Positions 30,833 to 42,394 of a DNA stretch of 64,000 nt are shown in pieces. The position numbers were made by a program, and so were the translations under genes. Positions within the stretch are counted from its first letter, which is position 1, and each line of letters opens with the position of its first letter. The stretch is from Capra hircus. Lineage: Eukaryota; Chordata; Mammalia; Artiodactyla; Bovidae. A model generated the notes under the pieces. That model saw nothing but the letters and a program-made list of their open reading frames with translations, was not told the DNA's origin and ran no database searches. The stretch is from NCBI RefSeq assembly GCF_001704415.2, contig NC_030823.1, forward strand, positions 69,936,458 to 70,000,457. Reading direction: 5' to 3'.

Positions 30833-32310
30833 AAAAATTGTCTTGATAGCCATTGTCTGAGGAGAGAAGGAAGAAAATAGAATGGGGGAGATGAATTAAG
30901 ATAATTTACCTCTATGTGCCAAGTTTAATTTCTTTGCTTTAAAAAAGTTATCTGAGAGACATCTCTGGTTATCAAACAGCCCTGAGAAGACCCAGCTTGG
31001 GGCAATACTTTGAGAGCTTCCGGGGCCAAGAATGGGGCCTTTAAAAACATGCCTTCTTCACTTATTTCACCCTTCCACTCCCACTCTCCCTTCAACCAAA
31101 ACATATCTACTTTTATCTGGTTTTCATGTTGGGGTTCCACATAAAATAGCATAATTCAAAAAGATGTTCTTCTGTTTAAATACAGACACATTCATGCATG
31201 CATGCGTGCACACACACATATGCAGTTTGAAAACCACTGATTCATTTCAACCTTCATCACTGTGTGATAGAGGAGTCAATATGGGAAAGAAAAAGTAATT
31301 TGTAATTACACAAAAGGTGTTACTATCTCTTAGTAAATCTCTTTTATTTGTGAGTCAGAGGCCAGGCCACTGCAGCAGACCCACAAGGAAAACCTTAAGA
31401 TTTTCCAGTAACTGGAATTGTTTTATCTGAAAACGTTTCCTGGAGTCATGGATTCCTAGGACAGGGGTGTGGAGGCAAGGAAGGAGAGGGTGTTTCTTGA
31501 GGAGGAAAAACCCTTTGTTCGTCCTCCTGCCTCCAGATGAATAATGAAACTGCTGAAAAGAGGGCTATTAGGAAGGGAAGGTAGTAATAAATCTTTAAAT
31601 CTCAAAAGTAGTTTTTTAAAAAAAATGATATCAGATTTCCCAGCCCTCCAGTAGGCTCAGAGATCATTCCTCTGCCTCCTTTTTCCTCATTTGCTTTTGT
31701 AAAGATATGTGTGTTTTCCTTATTCTGTCTTTCTAAGTCTGCTTTTTCCCTGTCTGTTTTTTTTTATTTCCATATTTATTGTATTTTATTCGAAGTAGAA
31801 GGACAGGGCTGGCTGTCATGCCTCCCAGGCAGGGTATTTGTTTGGGGGACAGGGAGGACAGAGGTGCTATTCAGGTGAGGTGTTCTTTACCAGTTGTGGA
31901 ATAAAAACTATAAAGAGGCTTAGCTATAACACAGAGGAGAGCAGAAGGAACAACTGGTCAACCCAAGAGCACTGGCTTGGCCATGTGCTGTGCTGTGCAG
32001 CAGGCAACAAGGCGTGCAGAGTCAGCATCCACGTCTGGAGACTGTATAATCTCAAGCTTTTGAAAAATTTTCACTGGCTCTGACAAATGACTTGATTTCC
32101 AAGTGGAGAGGTGCATTAAGAGGTTGCCCTCAATCCAGCTTGTATAGATTAGGTTTGGCTGTAGTTGAGAGCAGTGGTGACTAACATTTCTGGGACGGGC
32201 ACCTGCCAAGTGGTCGTCGTTATCCTGGGCATTTGCAGACTGCCGCAGAAATTGTTGGTGGCCTGCTCAACTTGCATTTCTCCCTTTCTTTCGTGTTGAC
32301 AGGGCTCCAG
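30833..32310. other. long unassigned stretch
   Basis: No repeat or exon assigned apart from the alternating tract at 31193-31224. Confidence 0.5.
31193..31224. repeat. 32-bp perfect purine-pyrimidine alternation
   Basis: CATG repeats pass into GCGTG and a CA run and end in TATGCA without a break in alternation. Confidence 0.9.
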
Positions 32311-32319
32311 TCTTGTTCA

Positions 32320-32726
32320 TCTCTTCTTTCATTTTGAGGCTTAGAGAAAGGTGATCTATCCCCTGATTCCAAAGATAAATATTAATCCATCTAAACCAAT
32401 CACAATATTTCCATTTCCCTTGATATTAACTAACTGGCACGGGAAGGGTCATGTGATATAATTCTGGCCAACAAAATATGAAGGGAGCTCTTTTTGGAGG
32501 GGAGGGGGAAGGTTCTGGGAAAGAGACACAGAAAGAGATAGATTTTCTCTCTGGGTATTGTGTTTGGATGACATTCCTGAAATTGTTTGCATTCAGCGTG
32601 TTATCAGCCTCAGGATAAATGTCAGCACAGAGAGGAGGGCAGAGTCAAGAGTCCTGATATTCTCCCCTGAAACCTGGGATAACTCTGGACTTTCTAACTC
32701 ATGATGTGATAACGTTTTTATTGCTT
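32320..32726 (+). mobile_element. possible old LTR
   Basis: TAAACCAATCACAATATTTCC, GGAAAGAGACACAGAAAGAG, GCACAGAGAGGAGGGCAGAG and TCCTGATATTCTCCC resemble an old LTR like the one at 945-1806. Family not assigned. Confidence 0.35.
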
Positions 32727-32808
32727 GGACTTCCCTGGTGGCTCAGATGGTAAAGCGTCTGCCTACCATGCAGGAGACCTGGGTTCAATTCCTGGGTCGG
32801 GAAGATCT
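32727..32808 (+). mobile_element. Bov-tA-type SINE, head only
   Basis: GGACTTCCCTGGTGGCTCAG to CCTGGGTCGGGAAGATC. Only the tRNA-related part is present. Confidence 0.88.
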
Positions 32809-32818
32809 CCTAACTCAT

Positions 32819-33135
32819 ATTAAATTGGAGGTTCTGGTACTTACATCAGAAATTGTTCTGATATCCACTATTTAGTCCACTTAGTCTTCACCATTGTCTG
32901 TGAAGAATATAGCTCCTTTTTATAGTTTAAGAAATGTATTTAAGTTAATACACCTGGTAAATAGCGCAAATTCAATGCAGTTCTAACTTTATGAAAGAGA
33001 TGGAACCAGGCATCAACCTGAGGCCAAGGGCAGAATTTTGTTCACAATGTCTAGTACAGTGCCAGACATACAGTAGCCATTCTAAATGAGCTAGCCCAAA
33101 TCCCAGGTTTACATTATTACCATATGCTACTACTT
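32819..33135. other. no recognisable feature
   Basis: Nothing assigned. Confidence 0.45.
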
Positions 33136-34192
33136 GCAGTTCAGTCCAGTTTAGTCGCTCAGTCGTGTCTGACTCTTTGCCACCCCACGGACTGCAGCAC
33201 TCACACTTTCCTGCCCATCACCAACTGCTGGAGCTTGCTCAAACTCATGTCCATTGAGTAGGTGGGGCCACCCAACCATCTCCTCCTCTATCATCCCCTT
33301 CTCTTCCTGCCTTTAATCTTTCCCAACATTAGGGTCTTTTCCAATGGGCCATCTTTTCTCATCAGGTGGCCAAAGTATTGGAGTTTCAGCTTCAGCATCA
33401 ATCCTTCCAATGAATATTCAGGACTGTTTTCCTTTAGAATAGACTGGTTGGATCTCCTTGCAGTCTAAGGGACTCTCAAGAGTTCTCCAACACCACACTT
33501 CAAAAGCATCAAATCTTTGGTGCTCAGCTTTCTTTGTAGTCCAGCTCTCACATCCGTACATGACTACTGGAAAAAAGCATAGCTGTGACTTTACGAACCT
33601 TTGTCAATGGAGTAATGTCTCTGCTTTTTAATATGCTGTCTAGGCTGGTCACAGCTTTTTTTCCAAGTAGCAAGCATCTTTTAATTTCATGGCTGCAGTC
33701 ACCATCTACAGTGATTTTGGAGCCCAAGAAAATAAAGTCTGTCACTGTTTCCATCGTTTCCCCATCTATTCACCATGAAGTGTTAGGACTGGATGCCATG
33801 ATATTAGTTTTTTGAATGCTGAGTTTTAAGCTAGCTTTCTCACTCTCCTCTTTCATTTTCATCTAGAGGCTCTTCAGTTCCTCTTCACTTTCTGCCAAAA
33901 GGTGGTGTCATCTGCATATCTGAGGTTATTGATATTTCTCCCAGCAATCTTGATTCCAGCTTGTGCTTCATCCAGCCCGGCATTTCGCATGATGTACTCT
34001 GCATGTAAGTTAAATAAGCAGGGTGACAATATATAGCTTTGCCATACTCCTTTCCCAATTTGGAACCAGTTGGTTGTTCCATGTCCAATTCTAACTGTTG
34101 CTTCCTGATCTGCATACAGATTTCTCAGGAGGCATGTAAGTGGTCTGGCATTCCCATCTCTTGAAGAATTTCCCACAGTTTGTTGTGATCTA
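33136..34192 (-). mobile_element. BovB LINE, 5'-truncated, antisense
   Basis: Runs from the 3' terminus (TCAGTCCAGTTTAGTCGCTC) to the middle of the reverse transcriptase (CACAGTTTGTTGTGATC). Two minus frames carry protein remnants: 33548-33754 (SKITVDGDCSHEIKR) and 33874-34227 (IKIAGRNINNLRYADD). Intervening stops and shifts make it inactive. Confidence 0.96.
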
Positions 34193-34890
34193 CATCTTAG
34201 CACTAGCAGATAAATTCTATTCCCCACAATATGGTGGAGCAGACATTCTTAAAAATCCTGTCTGTAAAAAATACCTAAAATATCTAAAAATAACCTAAAA
34301 AATTTTTTTAAACTTTAAAAATGTATTGCTGAGCTGCTGTGCCTATATATCACCCCCCTCCTCATAAACACACAGACCGAAAAGGAAAAACTAAAAGGCA
34401 AAAAAATCAAAGCAATAGAAAAATCTAGAGAGGTACGTGAATGCTGAAGCCGGAGGTACCATGAAGAAACATCTGTCAGTTTCTAGCAACCAGAAGCCAC
34501 AGAAGCTTAAGGATCAGACGCCCTAATAAACACCTGGGCTTCTGCAGGGTCGAACTGCAGTGGAAGTGGGGTACCCTACAAAAGCACTTAACAAGGAATT
34601 ACTTCTCTTGGCTTTTGCTCTCAGTTTGAGAAAAAAAACAAAACAAAAGTTCCCTTGAGATATGCGTCAGCATAAGCCATTTCTTGACTCAGGTTTAGGG
34701 TTCAAATTCACTCTACTTACATATTCTTGACAACCTAAAATTGAGAATTTCATTTAAATTGTGTCTGGGTAGGTGGTGACTCTGAGCACCTAGAAGAAGT
34801 AAGTGTATATCCTCTCTTGTGGAACACACCAGATCTCAGAGAATCCTAGCCGGTAAAGACCCAAAAAATATAAACTCCCAGTTTTTTAAG
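34193..34890. other. no recognisable feature
   Basis: A-rich around 34240-34420. No family assigned. Confidence 0.45.
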
Positions 34891-34891
34891 G

Positions 34892-35008
34892 AATTCCCTG
34901 GTGATAGTGGTTAGCACTTTGTGTTCTCACTGCTGAGGGCCCGGGTTCAATCCCTGGTTGGGGAACTAAGATCCCACAGGCCATGTTGACATGGCCAAAG
35001 CACAGATT
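34892..35008 (+). mobile_element. CHR-type SINE, short form
   Basis: GGAATTCCCTGGTGATAGTG head, GGGTTCAATCCCTGGTTGGG, and GCCAAAGCACAGATTTAAA end. Confidence 0.87.
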
Positions 35009-35396
35009 TAAAAAACAAACGATAAAATATACAAGGAAATAAAATGCCACGAATGAGAGTCCAAAGAAACAACTAAAAGAAGAATCAGACCACAGAGATT
35101 GTGCATTGTGTAAAACATACCCTTTAGGATTATTTGATTCTAATCTTTCCTTGCCTTTGCTGTATTTTAAAACTCTGTGGGTAGTAGAGAACTGATAATA
35201 ATATAAATTAATTATGCTAGCCCATGGACATTCAAATGAATCCTGTCCAGTGGAGGGACAACATTTCTTCTCCCCACCCTAGAAAAACCAGTTTTGTATC
35301 TATTTGCAAATTCTTTGCAATATTCCTGATTGATAAATGTGTTGTCCTTTGGATTCCTTTGAGTCAGTTGTAACATCTGCCTAGTCCTCTCATTGT
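35009..35396. other. no recognisable feature
   Basis: Nothing assigned. Confidence 0.45.
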
Positions 35397-35599
35397 GTGT
35401 ACTGTGCTTAGTTGCTGAGTCGTGTCTGACTCTTTGCAACCCCATGGACTGTAGCCCACTAGGCTCCTCTGTCCTTAGAATTCTCCAGGCAAGAATATTG
35501 GGGTGGGTTGCCATTTCCTTCTCCAGGGGATCTTTCCAACCCAGGGACTGAACCTGGGCTCCCACACTGCAGGCAGATTCTGAGCCACCAGGGAAGCCC
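35397..35599 (-). mobile_element. Bov-tA-type SINE
   Basis: GTGCTTAGTTGCTGAGTCGT to GAGCCACCAGGGAAGCCCG. A short internal deletion lies before the head (GCAGATTCTGAGCC). Confidence 0.95.
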
Positions 35600-35600
35600 G

Positions 35601-35705
35601 AAAAAGAACATATATATAGATAGATAGATAGATAGATAACTGAATCACTTTGTTGTATACCTGAATCAACAGTTGAACAGTTGTAAATCAACTGTACATA
35701 TGTAT
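35601..35705 (+). mobile_element. L1 3' end fragment
   Basis: CTGAATCACTTTGTTGTATAC and GTAAATCAACTGTACATATG, preceded by TA and GATA repeats of its tail region. Confidence 0.68.
35617..35638. repeat. (GATA)n microsatellite
   Basis: Five TAGA units in a row. Confidence 0.9.
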
Positions 35706-35721
35706 ATACATATATATACAT

Positions 35722-35785
35722 GAAAAGTGAAAGTGTAGTCACTCAGTTGTGCCTGATTCTTTGCAGCCTATGGACTGTAATACAG
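35722..35785 (-). mobile_element. Bov-tA-type SINE fragment
   Basis: AAAAGTGAAAGTGTAGTCAC to GCAGCCTATGGACTGTAAT, the reversed 3' end only. Confidence 0.78.
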
Positions 35786-35924
35786 ATACAAGTTGGAGAA
35801 GAGATGGTGACCAGTGAGAGGTCATTCAGAGTGAACTCCTCTACTCCTGGGCAGAATCCACCACTCTCTTAAAGGCTGCTCCCAAGGTTAACAGCTAACC
35901 CAGTTTTCTTTGGAGCAAGAATGC

Positions 35925-36150
35925 CAGGGTTCAAACCAGGGCCCCAACATTCAAATCTGAGAGACTTGGGTCAAGTTACTTAAACCTTGCCTGCCTCATT
36001 GTCCTCACGTAGAAAATGAGAATAGTAATACAGCCTTCCTTAGTGGGGTTCTTGTAAAGATTAAATGAATTATATTTGTAAATTACTTGAAATACTGCCT
36101 GTGGCCCATGGGTAAAAGCAAGTATTAGCTAACATTATTAATTATTGTCA
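35925..36150 (+). mobile_element. MIR SINE
   Basis: AGGGTTCAAACCAGGGCCCC, GGTCAAGTTACTTAAACCTT, GTAGAAAATGAGAATAGTAAT and GTAAAGATTAAATGAATTAT. Confidence 0.8.
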
Positions 36151-36587
36151 GCATGACTCAGTGGCCTATTTTTTTCAGGCCAGTTTCAATCGGAAACAGG
36201 ATCACCACTTCCCAATAAAGTGGTGGCTTCTTAATCTTTCTCTTTGCTATTTCCTTTTCACTCACTTACTGTTTCTGGTGGTCCCAGAAACAAACTGTAT
36301 GGGGTCAATGGGTGGGGGAGGAGGGAACACAGAGAGCAAAGAGTTGGAGATAAATGCCAGGAATCAGTGGAAGTAGCCGTCATCAGAAAAGCTGGCGTAT
36401 CTGTGGCAGCTGACCTGAAATAGAAAAGGAGGGAAATGTTGAAAACTGTTTGTCTCAAAATATTCTACCCACCTCAGGCCTGTGGTTAGTGAGTTATTCC
36501 TGCTAGTCAATTCATGTCCCCAGAGGGAAGATATTTTCCCCAGAAGACCCTGTTAAGAGGTGGCAGAGTGAGTGGTGAGCCATGTGG
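36151..36587. other. no recognisable feature
   Basis: Nothing assigned. Confidence 0.45.
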
Positions 36588-36795
36588 TGAAGTGAAAGTC
36601 ACTCAGTCGTGTCTCACTCTTTGTGACCCATGGACTGTAGCCTGTCAGGCTCCTCCTTCCATGGAATTCTCCAGGCCAGAATAGTGGAGTGGGTAGCCGT
36701 TCCCTTCTCCAGGGCATCTTCCCAACTCAGTAATCGAACCTGGGTCTCTGCATTGCAGGCAGATTCTTTACCAGCTGAGCCGCCAGGGAAGCCCT
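36588..36795 (-). mobile_element. Bov-tA-type SINE with target-site duplication
   Basis: GAAGTGAAAGTCACTCAGTC to GAGCCGCCAGGGAAGCC. TGAGCCATG before and TGAGCCGTG after look like the duplicated site. Confidence 0.95.
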
Positions 36796-36904
36796 GAGCC
36801 GTGTTGGGATAGTGGCTACTTCCGCAACCTCTGTTGCTCAGTCGCCCGTGTCTGTGTCCCTGGTCTGCCATTCCCCGGTTGTGGTATCTTGCATGGTTTA
36901 CTGA

Positions 36905-36985
36905 AATTTCTTTACCTGACAGGGCTTTAAGGAGGATTAGATGAGATGAGGAACATAAAATGCCTGGACGGTAGTCAGTACTCAA
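36905..36985 (+). mobile_element. MIR SINE fragment
   Basis: GGAGGATTAGATGAGATGAG and AGTCAGTACTCAATAATCC, the MIR 3' end. Confidence 0.45.
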
Positions 36986-37029
36986 TAATCCAAGGGTACG
37001 TGCAGTATGGGCTTAGAGAAGGCCTTGTT

Positions 37030-37150
37030 CAGTGGACTCTGGCCAGGATTTCCCATCGGAACCACCAGGAGTTTATTAAAATACCAGGGCCCAGGTCTTT
37101 CACTGGAGGGGAAACCCTGGGGGCTGAGCAGATTTACTTTCCCAAGAAGG
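37030..37150 (+). mobile_element. MER5-type hAT remnant
   Basis: CATCGGAACCACCAGGAGTT, ATACCAGGGCCCAGGTCTTT and CTGGGGGCTGAGCAGATTTA fit a diverged MER5A. Confidence 0.5.
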
Positions 37151-37254
37151 GGAGGAACTACAAACAAGCTACAGCTGTCTCCTGCCTCGGCTGGCAGTTC
37201 TGCACCAGAATGTTAAGTTGTTACCCGTGTGGTGCCCAAAATACCAGAAGGCCA

Positions 37255-37480
37255 CGTGACATGGTGGGGATGGCACAGGCCTTGGTGTTACACAGCTCTG
37301 CAGGGAGACGCAGCCCCAGTCAGCTGCTGGCTGTGTGACTATGGTCAACGCACTTCATTTCCCTGAACCTCAGGGTCCTCATCCGTGCGGCAGAGATCTC
37401 TATAGATTTCTCTAAGCTTGTGGTGAGGATCCATTTAGGCCCAACAGTGCCTAGCGGTCAGTCAACGTCAGCATCACTTG
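37255..37480 (+). mobile_element. MIR SINE
   Basis: CAGCTGCTGGCTGTGTGACT, CCCTGAACCTCAGGGTCCTC and GTGAGGATCCATTTAGGCCC. Confidence 0.65.
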
Positions 37481-38474
37481 TCTTTTCAGGATAGGGCCCT
37501 GACACCATTCAATACCAAGCCCCTCTGAGAAGATGGGAGATGAGCTTCTGAGAGCATCCTCAGCAGTAAATGGAGCTGTTCAGGTATGCAGCTGGCCTTT
37601 AGGCGTTAAATGGAACTGAATTTTCTGCCAGGGGAACATCTGCCAGGTCACTGGTCACTGCTCCCAGTGGGTGGGTCATTGAGGATGGGTAAAAGCTCAG
37701 AGGTTACAGTAGTTGGGAAGCTGGGCAGGGCCGAGACAGGCAGTGGGGAGAGGGCCACTGGCTTCTTCCTTACTGAAAAATGAACTGTTCGTTTCCAGAA
37801 GCCAAGAGCCTTCATATTAGCCTATAGGGCATTCCCTCCCTGCCAATGGAACAAAAACATCCCACCTGGGTGGCACCCTACTGAACAGCAAAGCAAGCTC
37901 TGTGATGGTTGTTGGCGGTGGGGTTCCCCTTCATCCAACCACCCGGCTAGAGGAAGAGTCTCCTTGATTTGCCTCCATTTGCTCCCTGAGTTACACTCTT
38001 GTGATGAAATAATCTAACTCCCAGGATTAAATTCACAAGCAGAGTCACACACGTTATAACACAAAACCAGTGATACACAGCCAAACCAGAACCACAAGAG
38101 GCTTAGTCAATAGAAATGACAGACACTACATCCCCTTCTCATCTCCCATCGCCCACCCCGGCACCCCAGCTGTAGCCCCCCATCTGTCCAGGTGAGGAGG
38201 AAGCCCTCAGATGGGAGCTGTTCCCCACTGCTCTTGGGGTCAACTACTGCAAGGTATGGCCAGTCTTTACCAAGACCTTTCTAGCCACAAGACATTCTCA
38301 GGGAATATTGGGAATGGGGGTGGGATAAGGAGCTTAGAAGTCAATCAGCTTTCTTTGCAGTTGTCTCTTTCATGCTTACGTTGTGACTTTTCTTGCTTTG
38401 GGGCTCTTGTTGACATTTTGCCTTCACTCTGACTTTTGCTGTTTCCAAGAGCACGTGCACCCCATTTCTCCAGA
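37481..38474. other. no recognisable feature
   Basis: About 1 kb that looks single copy, with no exon I can support. Confidence 0.5.
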
Positions 38475-38590
38475 AACCTCCAGGAACCCCTACTGGAATG
38501 TGAGTTCCTCACCTGTCTTGTCTGTCTTTACATCCTCAGCACTTAGCCCAGTACCTGGCACCAGGATGGTCCCCAGTCAAGGGTGCTAAG
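38475..38590 (+). mobile_element. L2 LINE 3' end
   Basis: CTACTGGAATGTGAGTTCCTC, CATCCTCAGCACTTAGCCCA and GTACCTGGCACCAGG. Confidence 0.55.
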
Positions 38591-39704
38591 CCAGGGGAGC
38601 AGCTTCTTATTGTCCTAGAAGTGAGACTCACTTAGAGAAGGGTGGCTCTGTCACCTTTCTCTAAAAGGTGGCTCTCTCCATCGCTGGCTTGACTGAGCAG
38701 AGGGCCCACAAGGGGTGGTGGGAGGAGAGGAATCAACAGCTTTCCAGCTCCTTCTCCAGGCCATGGGGGACACCTGGGATGTGGAATCTGGTACCTGAAA
38801 CTGTAAGGACCATTAACTTAAGCCCTATGAACCTCAGTTTGTTTGCTGGTTTCCAAGAAAATATAGGATTCTCCCTTCTTGCCCCACAATCAAAGAGGTT
38901 CTGACAATTCAAGAACAAAGGTTTCTACTAACACGTTCTATAAATAAGTATATGAGTGACAGCCTTTACTCTTTGTAAAGTGGTTTCACTAGTGGGTTCA
39001 GTGTGGTGGCTCAGAGGTTTTAGGCACTTACCATGTGTTAGGCACTGGGCTGGGGGTTTCAGTAAGTCCACAAGGTGAGGAGAGCACTCTAAAGGGAGCC
39101 CAGAGAAGCTAGCCATTCACAGACCGAGCTCAGCCTGGGGGTGTCCTAGAGGTTTGTGTCACTAAAGTAGCCTGGAGCCTTTTCTCCTCTGGAGTCTGAA
39201 GCTGTAACAAACACCCAGATCATTCCCATTCGGCTTCAGGACCACCCCCAAGCCCCCGGGCTGAGTCTGTGAATGACTCTTGGTGCTGCCCCCATCAGCA
39301 CCAGTGCGGGCCACATCTCTGAGAATATTGAGAAATAACTGAATATAATCTATGCTGAAGCCACATTTGGATTATGGACATCATATGACTTCAAACATCA
39401 GCATCCATTCTAATAGGAGATATTGAAGGAAGAAAAATTAATGGACAAACAGAGCTGCTGCTATTTCCCTCCTCTCCCACAGCAGATCAGATGCTAGAGA
39501 TATGCCAAGTCCTCTGCCAATAGCCAGCGCCACTGATTCCTGGCACCTACTTCCTACTTCTTTGCTCTCTGTGTCTCTTCTTCATGCAGTTTTGCTTCCA
39601 AGAGTCCACAAGAAACAGTGGCTGGGTGTAAAGGAATAGCAATGAGAATGATCAAGGAACTGCCACTCTAAGAGAAAAGGGGAGGGGCAATACTAGGGTA
39701 GAGG
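38591..39704. other. no gene; weak MIR-like phrase
   Basis: GGCACTTACCATGTGTTAGG near 39025 may be a MIR scrap. Otherwise nothing assigned. Confidence 0.4.
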
Positions 39705-39866
39705 GGCAAGAGATGCAAATTACTAGGTATAAAATGAGCGACAAGGATATATTGTACAACATGGGAGTATAGCCAATATTTTGTAACTAAAAATGGTGTG
39801 TAAACTTTAAATATTGTGAATCACTTATATTGTGCAGTAACTATACTTCAATTTTTTTTTTAAAAA
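39705..39866 (+). mobile_element. L1 3' end
   Basis: GGGAGTATAGCCAATATTTTG, TTGTGAATCACTTATATTG and CTATACTTCAATTTT. The BovB at 39880 inserted just behind it. Confidence 0.75.
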
Positions 39867-39879
39867 CTGCCACTTTATT

Positions 39880-41275
39880 TTAGTCCTAAAAGATGATGCT
39901 GAGTAAGTGTGGTACTCAATATGCCAGCAATTTTGGAAAACTCAGCAGTGGTCACAGGACTGGAAAAGGTCAGTTTTCATTCCAATCCCAAAGAAAGGCA
40001 ATGCCAAAGAATGTTCAAACTACCTCACAATTGCTCCCAACTCACATCCTAGCAAAGTAACGCTCAAAATTCTCCAAGCCAGGCTTCAACAGCACATGAA
40101 CCGAGAAATTCCAAATGTTCAAGCTGGATTTAGAAAAGGCAGAGGAACCAGAGATCAAATTGCTAACATCCGTTGGATCATAGAAAAAGCAAGAGAATTC
40201 CAGAAAAACATCTACTTCTCTTTTACTGACTATGCCAAAGCCTTTGACTGTGTGGATCACAATAAACTGTGGAAAATTCTGAAAGAGATGGGAATACCAG
40301 ACCACCTGACCTGCCTCTTGAGAAACCTATATGCAGGTCAGGAAGCAACAGTTAGAACTGGACATGGAACAACAGACTGGTTCCAAATAGGAAAAGGAGT
40401 ACGTCAAGGCTGTATATTGTCACCCTGCTTATTTAACTTTATGCAGAGTACATCATGTGAAATGCCGGGCTGGATGAAGAACAAGCTGGAATCAAGATTG
40501 CCGGGAGAAATGTCATTAATCTCAGATATGCAGATGACAACACCCTTACAACAGAAACGAAAGAGGAACGAAGAGCCTCTTGATGAAAGTAAAAACTGCT
40601 TAAAACTCAACATTCAAAAAGCTAATATTATGGCATCCAGTCTCATCACTTCATGTCAAATCGATGGGGAAACAGTGACAGACTTTATTTTGGGGGGCTC
40701 CAAAATCACTGCAGATGGTGACAGTAGCCATGAAATTAAAAGATGCTTGCCCTTTGGAAGAAAAACTGTGACCAACCTAGAAGGCATATTAAAAAGCAGA
40801 GACATTACTTTGCTGACAAAGGTTCATCTAGTCAAAGCTATGGTTTTCCCAGTGATCATGTATGGATGTGATCGTTGGACTGTGAAGAAAGCTGAGCACC
40901 AAAGGATTGATGCTTTTGAACTGTGGTGTTGGAGAAGACTCTTGAGAGTCCCTTGGATTGCAAGGAGATCCAACCAGTCCATCCTAGAGGAAATCAGTCC
41001 TGGATATTCATTAGAAGGACTGGTGCTGAAGCTTTGGTCAATACTTGGCCACCTGATGCGAATAGCTGACTCATTGGAAAAGTCACTGATGCTGGGAAAG
41101 TTTGAGGGCAGGAGGAGAAGGGGATGACAGAGGATGAGATGGTTGGATGGCCTCACCGATTCAATGGACATGAGTTTGAGCAAGCCCAGGAGTGGTGATG
41201 GACAGGGAAGCCTGGCGTGCTGCAGTCTGTAGGGTCACAAAGTGTGAGACATGACTGAGAATTGAACTGAACTGA
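39880..41275 (+). mobile_element. BovB LINE, 5'-truncated, with target-site duplication
   Basis: About 1.4 kb from upstream of the reverse transcriptase core to the 3' end (AACTGAACTGA). The 10-mer CCACTTTATT stands at 39870-39879 and again at 41276-41285. This is the best-bounded LINE insertion in the window. Confidence 0.98.
39907..41127 (+). pseudogene. BovB reverse transcriptase pseudogene with a deceptive long frame
   Basis: A single open frame of 406 codons looks intact. It has the fingers region (VQAGFRKGRGTRDQIANIRW), motif A (FTDYAKAF, Asp near residue 108), the GKGVRQGCILSP turn, and the C-terminal ELWCWRRLLRVPW region. Against the other copies it has three deletions: 1 nt near 40440, 1 nt near 40568 and about 16 nt near 40592, which sum to 18. 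The first two shift the frame and the third restores it. Between about 40440 and 40595 the protein is read out of frame, so the YADD of motif C (TAT at 40527) is never translated. The endonuclease domain is also missing. After 41127 a stop ends the frame before the usual C terminus. No activity is expected. Confidence 0.92.
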
Positions 41276-41454
41276 CCACTTTATTGGGAAGCAGTGATAC
41301 CATTTTAGATGAAAAGATGCCTAAAAATAGACCATGCAGTCATACACACAATAATAAATTACATGTAAACACCAAACAATTATGCACATTTTAATACAAG
41401 TATTCCATGTGGTGCTTCAGGGTATTTGGAGATGGTGTGAGAATACCCCCAAGT

Positions 41455-41655
41455 ACAGTCTAGCGATTAAGAACTAGGTGCCGAAGTCCATCAGATCTAG
41501 GCGTTGGGCACAAGCTGTGCTGATTACTAGCTACAGGACTTCAGGCAAGCTCTATGGCCTCTCTGTGCCTCAGTTTCCTCCTCCATAAAATGGGATATAA
41601 TGTAGTACTCACCTCTGGATAGGCTGTGAGGACTGAGTAAAGCACTGTAGACTCT
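41455..41655 (+). mobile_element. MIR SINE
   Basis: TACTAGCTACAGGACTTCAGG, CTGTGCCTCAGTTTCCTCCTC and TGAGGACTGAGTAAAGCACT. Confidence 0.78.
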
Positions 41656-41974
41656 CCTTGATAGTGGCTTGGAGGAAAATAGTGACCCTACCGGGATTCA
41701 TTTCTCTGCTTTCCTCAATCCTTGTCAATGACATCTCTTCTTCGCTCCCACACAAGGGCATCTGATTCAATGCAGACTCTTCCACCTTCAAGGTGGGGAG
41801 CTGTGTCCTTGGCTTTAAGACAGATATCTTAAATTCTCTTCCGCAGTTACAATGACTCAGCTGTTGCTTAGGGATTTAATTAACTAGCAATCAGAGGCTT
41901 GAAAGAGACAAACCTCTGGGGACTTTTGCTCTGGTTGGCTTTCAGAAGAGTGAGAATGGAATATAAAGAAGCTT

Positions 41975-42240
41975 CCAGAACTTCACTGTCCAGTATGGTA
42001 GCCACAGGGGCTACTGAGCCCTTGAAATGGGATTGTCCAAATTAAGAACATGCTGCAAGTATAAAATACACCCCAGATTTTAAAGATTTGTATTAAAAGA
42101 GGAATATGTGTCTCATTAATAATTGTTACTTAAAGTTTAAATGATAGTATTTTTGACATATGTGTTTACTTTTGTTAATGTGGCTACGGGAAGATTTCAA
42201 ACTACCTCTGTGGCTGTTGGAAGATGCTGTTCTAGAATAT
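41975..42240. mobile_element. old DNA-transposon-like repeat
   Basis: Opens with CACTGTCCAGTATGGTAGCC and GAGCCCTTGAAATGGGATTG and has an A/T-rich middle. The right end (AATGTGGCTACGGG, CTCTGTGGCTGTTGG) is partly complementary to the left. Family not assigned. Confidence 0.4.
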
Positions 42241-42394
42241 TCATGATTTAATAGTGACTTAACAGGCCAACACTATTTAAAACATAGATTGCCTTTTAAT
42301 ATTTTTATAACCAATTTTCAGACAAGGGCAGCAAGACTATAACAACTCATTTTGTGTTGACAATCAGTAGACCTGAATAGATGTAAGCTGATGG

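Noticed and set aside
32695..32818. CTAACTCAT repeated on both sides of the Bov-tA head
   Set aside because: The left copy is more than 20 bp away from the SINE start, so it does not fit a target-site duplication.
35212..35742. 176-codon minus frame with SYLSIYLYI-like repeats
   Set aside because: Made from the GATA microsatellite, an L1 tail and a Bov-tA.
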